A stretch of DNA of 64,000 bases from Cyanobacteria bacterium OH_PDB_230. GTDB lineage: Bacteria; Cyanobacteriota; Vampirovibrionia; Gastranaerophilales; Gastranaerophilaceae. The stretch spans positions 310,001 through 374,000 of the forward strand of contig JAEZSO010000002.1 in assembly GCA_023421795.1 (NCBI GenBank), read 5' to 3'. Made by a program: the position numbers and the translations under genes. Below, one piece after another: positions 63,697-64,000 of this stretch. Under the pieces are notes generated by a model. It was not told the DNA's origin, did no database searches, and worked only from the letters and a program-made list of their open reading frames with translations. Numbering within the stretch: position 1 is the stretch's first letter; every line of letters starts with the position of its first letter.

Positions 63697-64000
63697 ATCG
63701 AAAACGTAAATGTATTAAGCATCCTTTTAATTGCTATAATTTTTGCTTTGGTTATAGTACTCGTTGTAATTTTGCAAAAATCAAAAAAGGTGCAGGAAGA
63801 AAACAAAAAATATCTTACAGACTATAGAGATAAAGAAATCTTAATTAAAAAAGAAGCAATGATCGCAGCTAAAGAAGCACTTCATAATGAAAAAGAAAAA
63901 TTTATCGAAGAGTCTAGAGAGAGAAGACAAGATCTTACAAGATTAGAGGCTAAATTAGCCAAAAAAGAAGATGTATTAGAAGATAAAATCCAACAAGCTA
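63697..64000 (+). CDS. rny: Ribonuclease Y, N-terminal part (runs off the window)
   Basis: Membrane-anchored endoribonuclease for mRNA decay. The visible 101 codons encode a membrane helix (VLSILLIAIIFALVIVLVVIL) then a Glu/Lys-rich coiled coil with EAMIAAKEALHNEKEKFIEESRERRQDLTRLEAKLAKKEDVL, characteristic of RNase Y. In this frame no ATG, GTG or TTG lies between the in-frame TGA (63676) and the membrane helix; the best position is ATC at 63697, nine bases after GAGG. TTG at 63748 would cut the helix. The KH and HD domains lie beyond the edge. Confidence 0.85.
   Translation, partial: MENVNVLSILLIAIIFALVIVLVVILQKSKKVQEENKKYLTDYRDKEILIKKEAMIAAKEALHNEKEKFIEESRERRQDLTRLEAKLAKKEDVLEDKIQQA

Noticed and set aside
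1..64000. CRISPR array or insertion sequence
   Set aside because: No regularly spaced repeats and no transposase-like protein were found.

Overview
The window is AT-rich bacterial chromosome, most likely from a non-photosynthetic gut relative of Cyanobacteria (Melainabacteria/Vampirovibrionia, order Gastranaerophilales). This is an inference from the gene mix, not a measured placement. A Ycf45-like R3H/AAA ATPase of the kind shared by cyanobacteria and plastids sits beside Gram-negative lipid A genes (lpxB, lpxI), PilT, an anaerobic pyruvate:ferredoxin oxidoreductase and rubrerythrin, and there are no photosynthesis genes. Genes are dense and often overlap by 4 bases.

Layout. 0-8.6 kb: pilT, then an operon holding all three condensin subunits (smc, scpA, scpB) and a membrane-anchored metzincin/TPR protein, then a lone sugar-type ABC permease. 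8.7-12.4 kb: four-gene overlapping operon (response regulator, sensor kinase, tadA, TIGR02757 protein). 12.4-19.8 kb: a coiled-coil protein, a radical SAM enzyme, groES-groEL, a STAND-type ATPase with TPRs, rsmG. 19.9-26.8 kb: a small FxG-motif protein, a candidate small RNA, cobO, an XRE regulator facing a LysM-like protein across a perfect palindrome, a U32 protein, a YqeG phosphatase and an SGNH-type protein. 27-38.7 kb: PFOR, a glycosyltransferase, a GGDEF/HD-GYP protein, lpxB-lpxI, the R3H ATPase and a CtpA-type protease. 38.9-41.5 kb: two small unknown genes with prmC, rubrerythrin and tRNA-Val. 41.5-49.8 kb is the most accessory part: a 1.3-kb insert bounded by copies of the tRNA-Val tail, a gene with an 11-G tract at its start, two proteins with ADP-ribosyltransferase-like signatures, membrane and phosphoesterase genes. 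49.9-53.8 kb: membrane protein, zinc ribbon, metX-metW, small unknowns. 53.8-64 kb: a tyrosine-phosphatase-like protein, a coiled-coil protein, ftsZ, a phosphoribosyltransferase-like protein, a full-length M16 peptidase, a GNAT acetyltransferase, tRNA-Leu with a duplicated tail, and the start of rny.

The most interesting signal is shared by otherwise unrelated proteins. Five of them (starting at 19944 and 57825 on +, and at 44426, 54647 and 62305 on -) carry a short hydrophobic-F-(x)-G motif (AFKG, NFTG, AFG, SFG, AFKG) near the N-terminus, before a low-complexity linker and without an obvious signal peptide. Several have effector-like domains (C-x5-R phosphatase, M16 peptidase, PRTase-like). 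I propose a lineage-specific sorting or docking tag. Other notable items are a candidate sRNA exposing an anti-Shine-Dalgarno C-rich stretch, two tRNA genes whose 3' end plus terminator is duplicated, a homopolymer tract at a start codon, and an apparent AUC start for rny.
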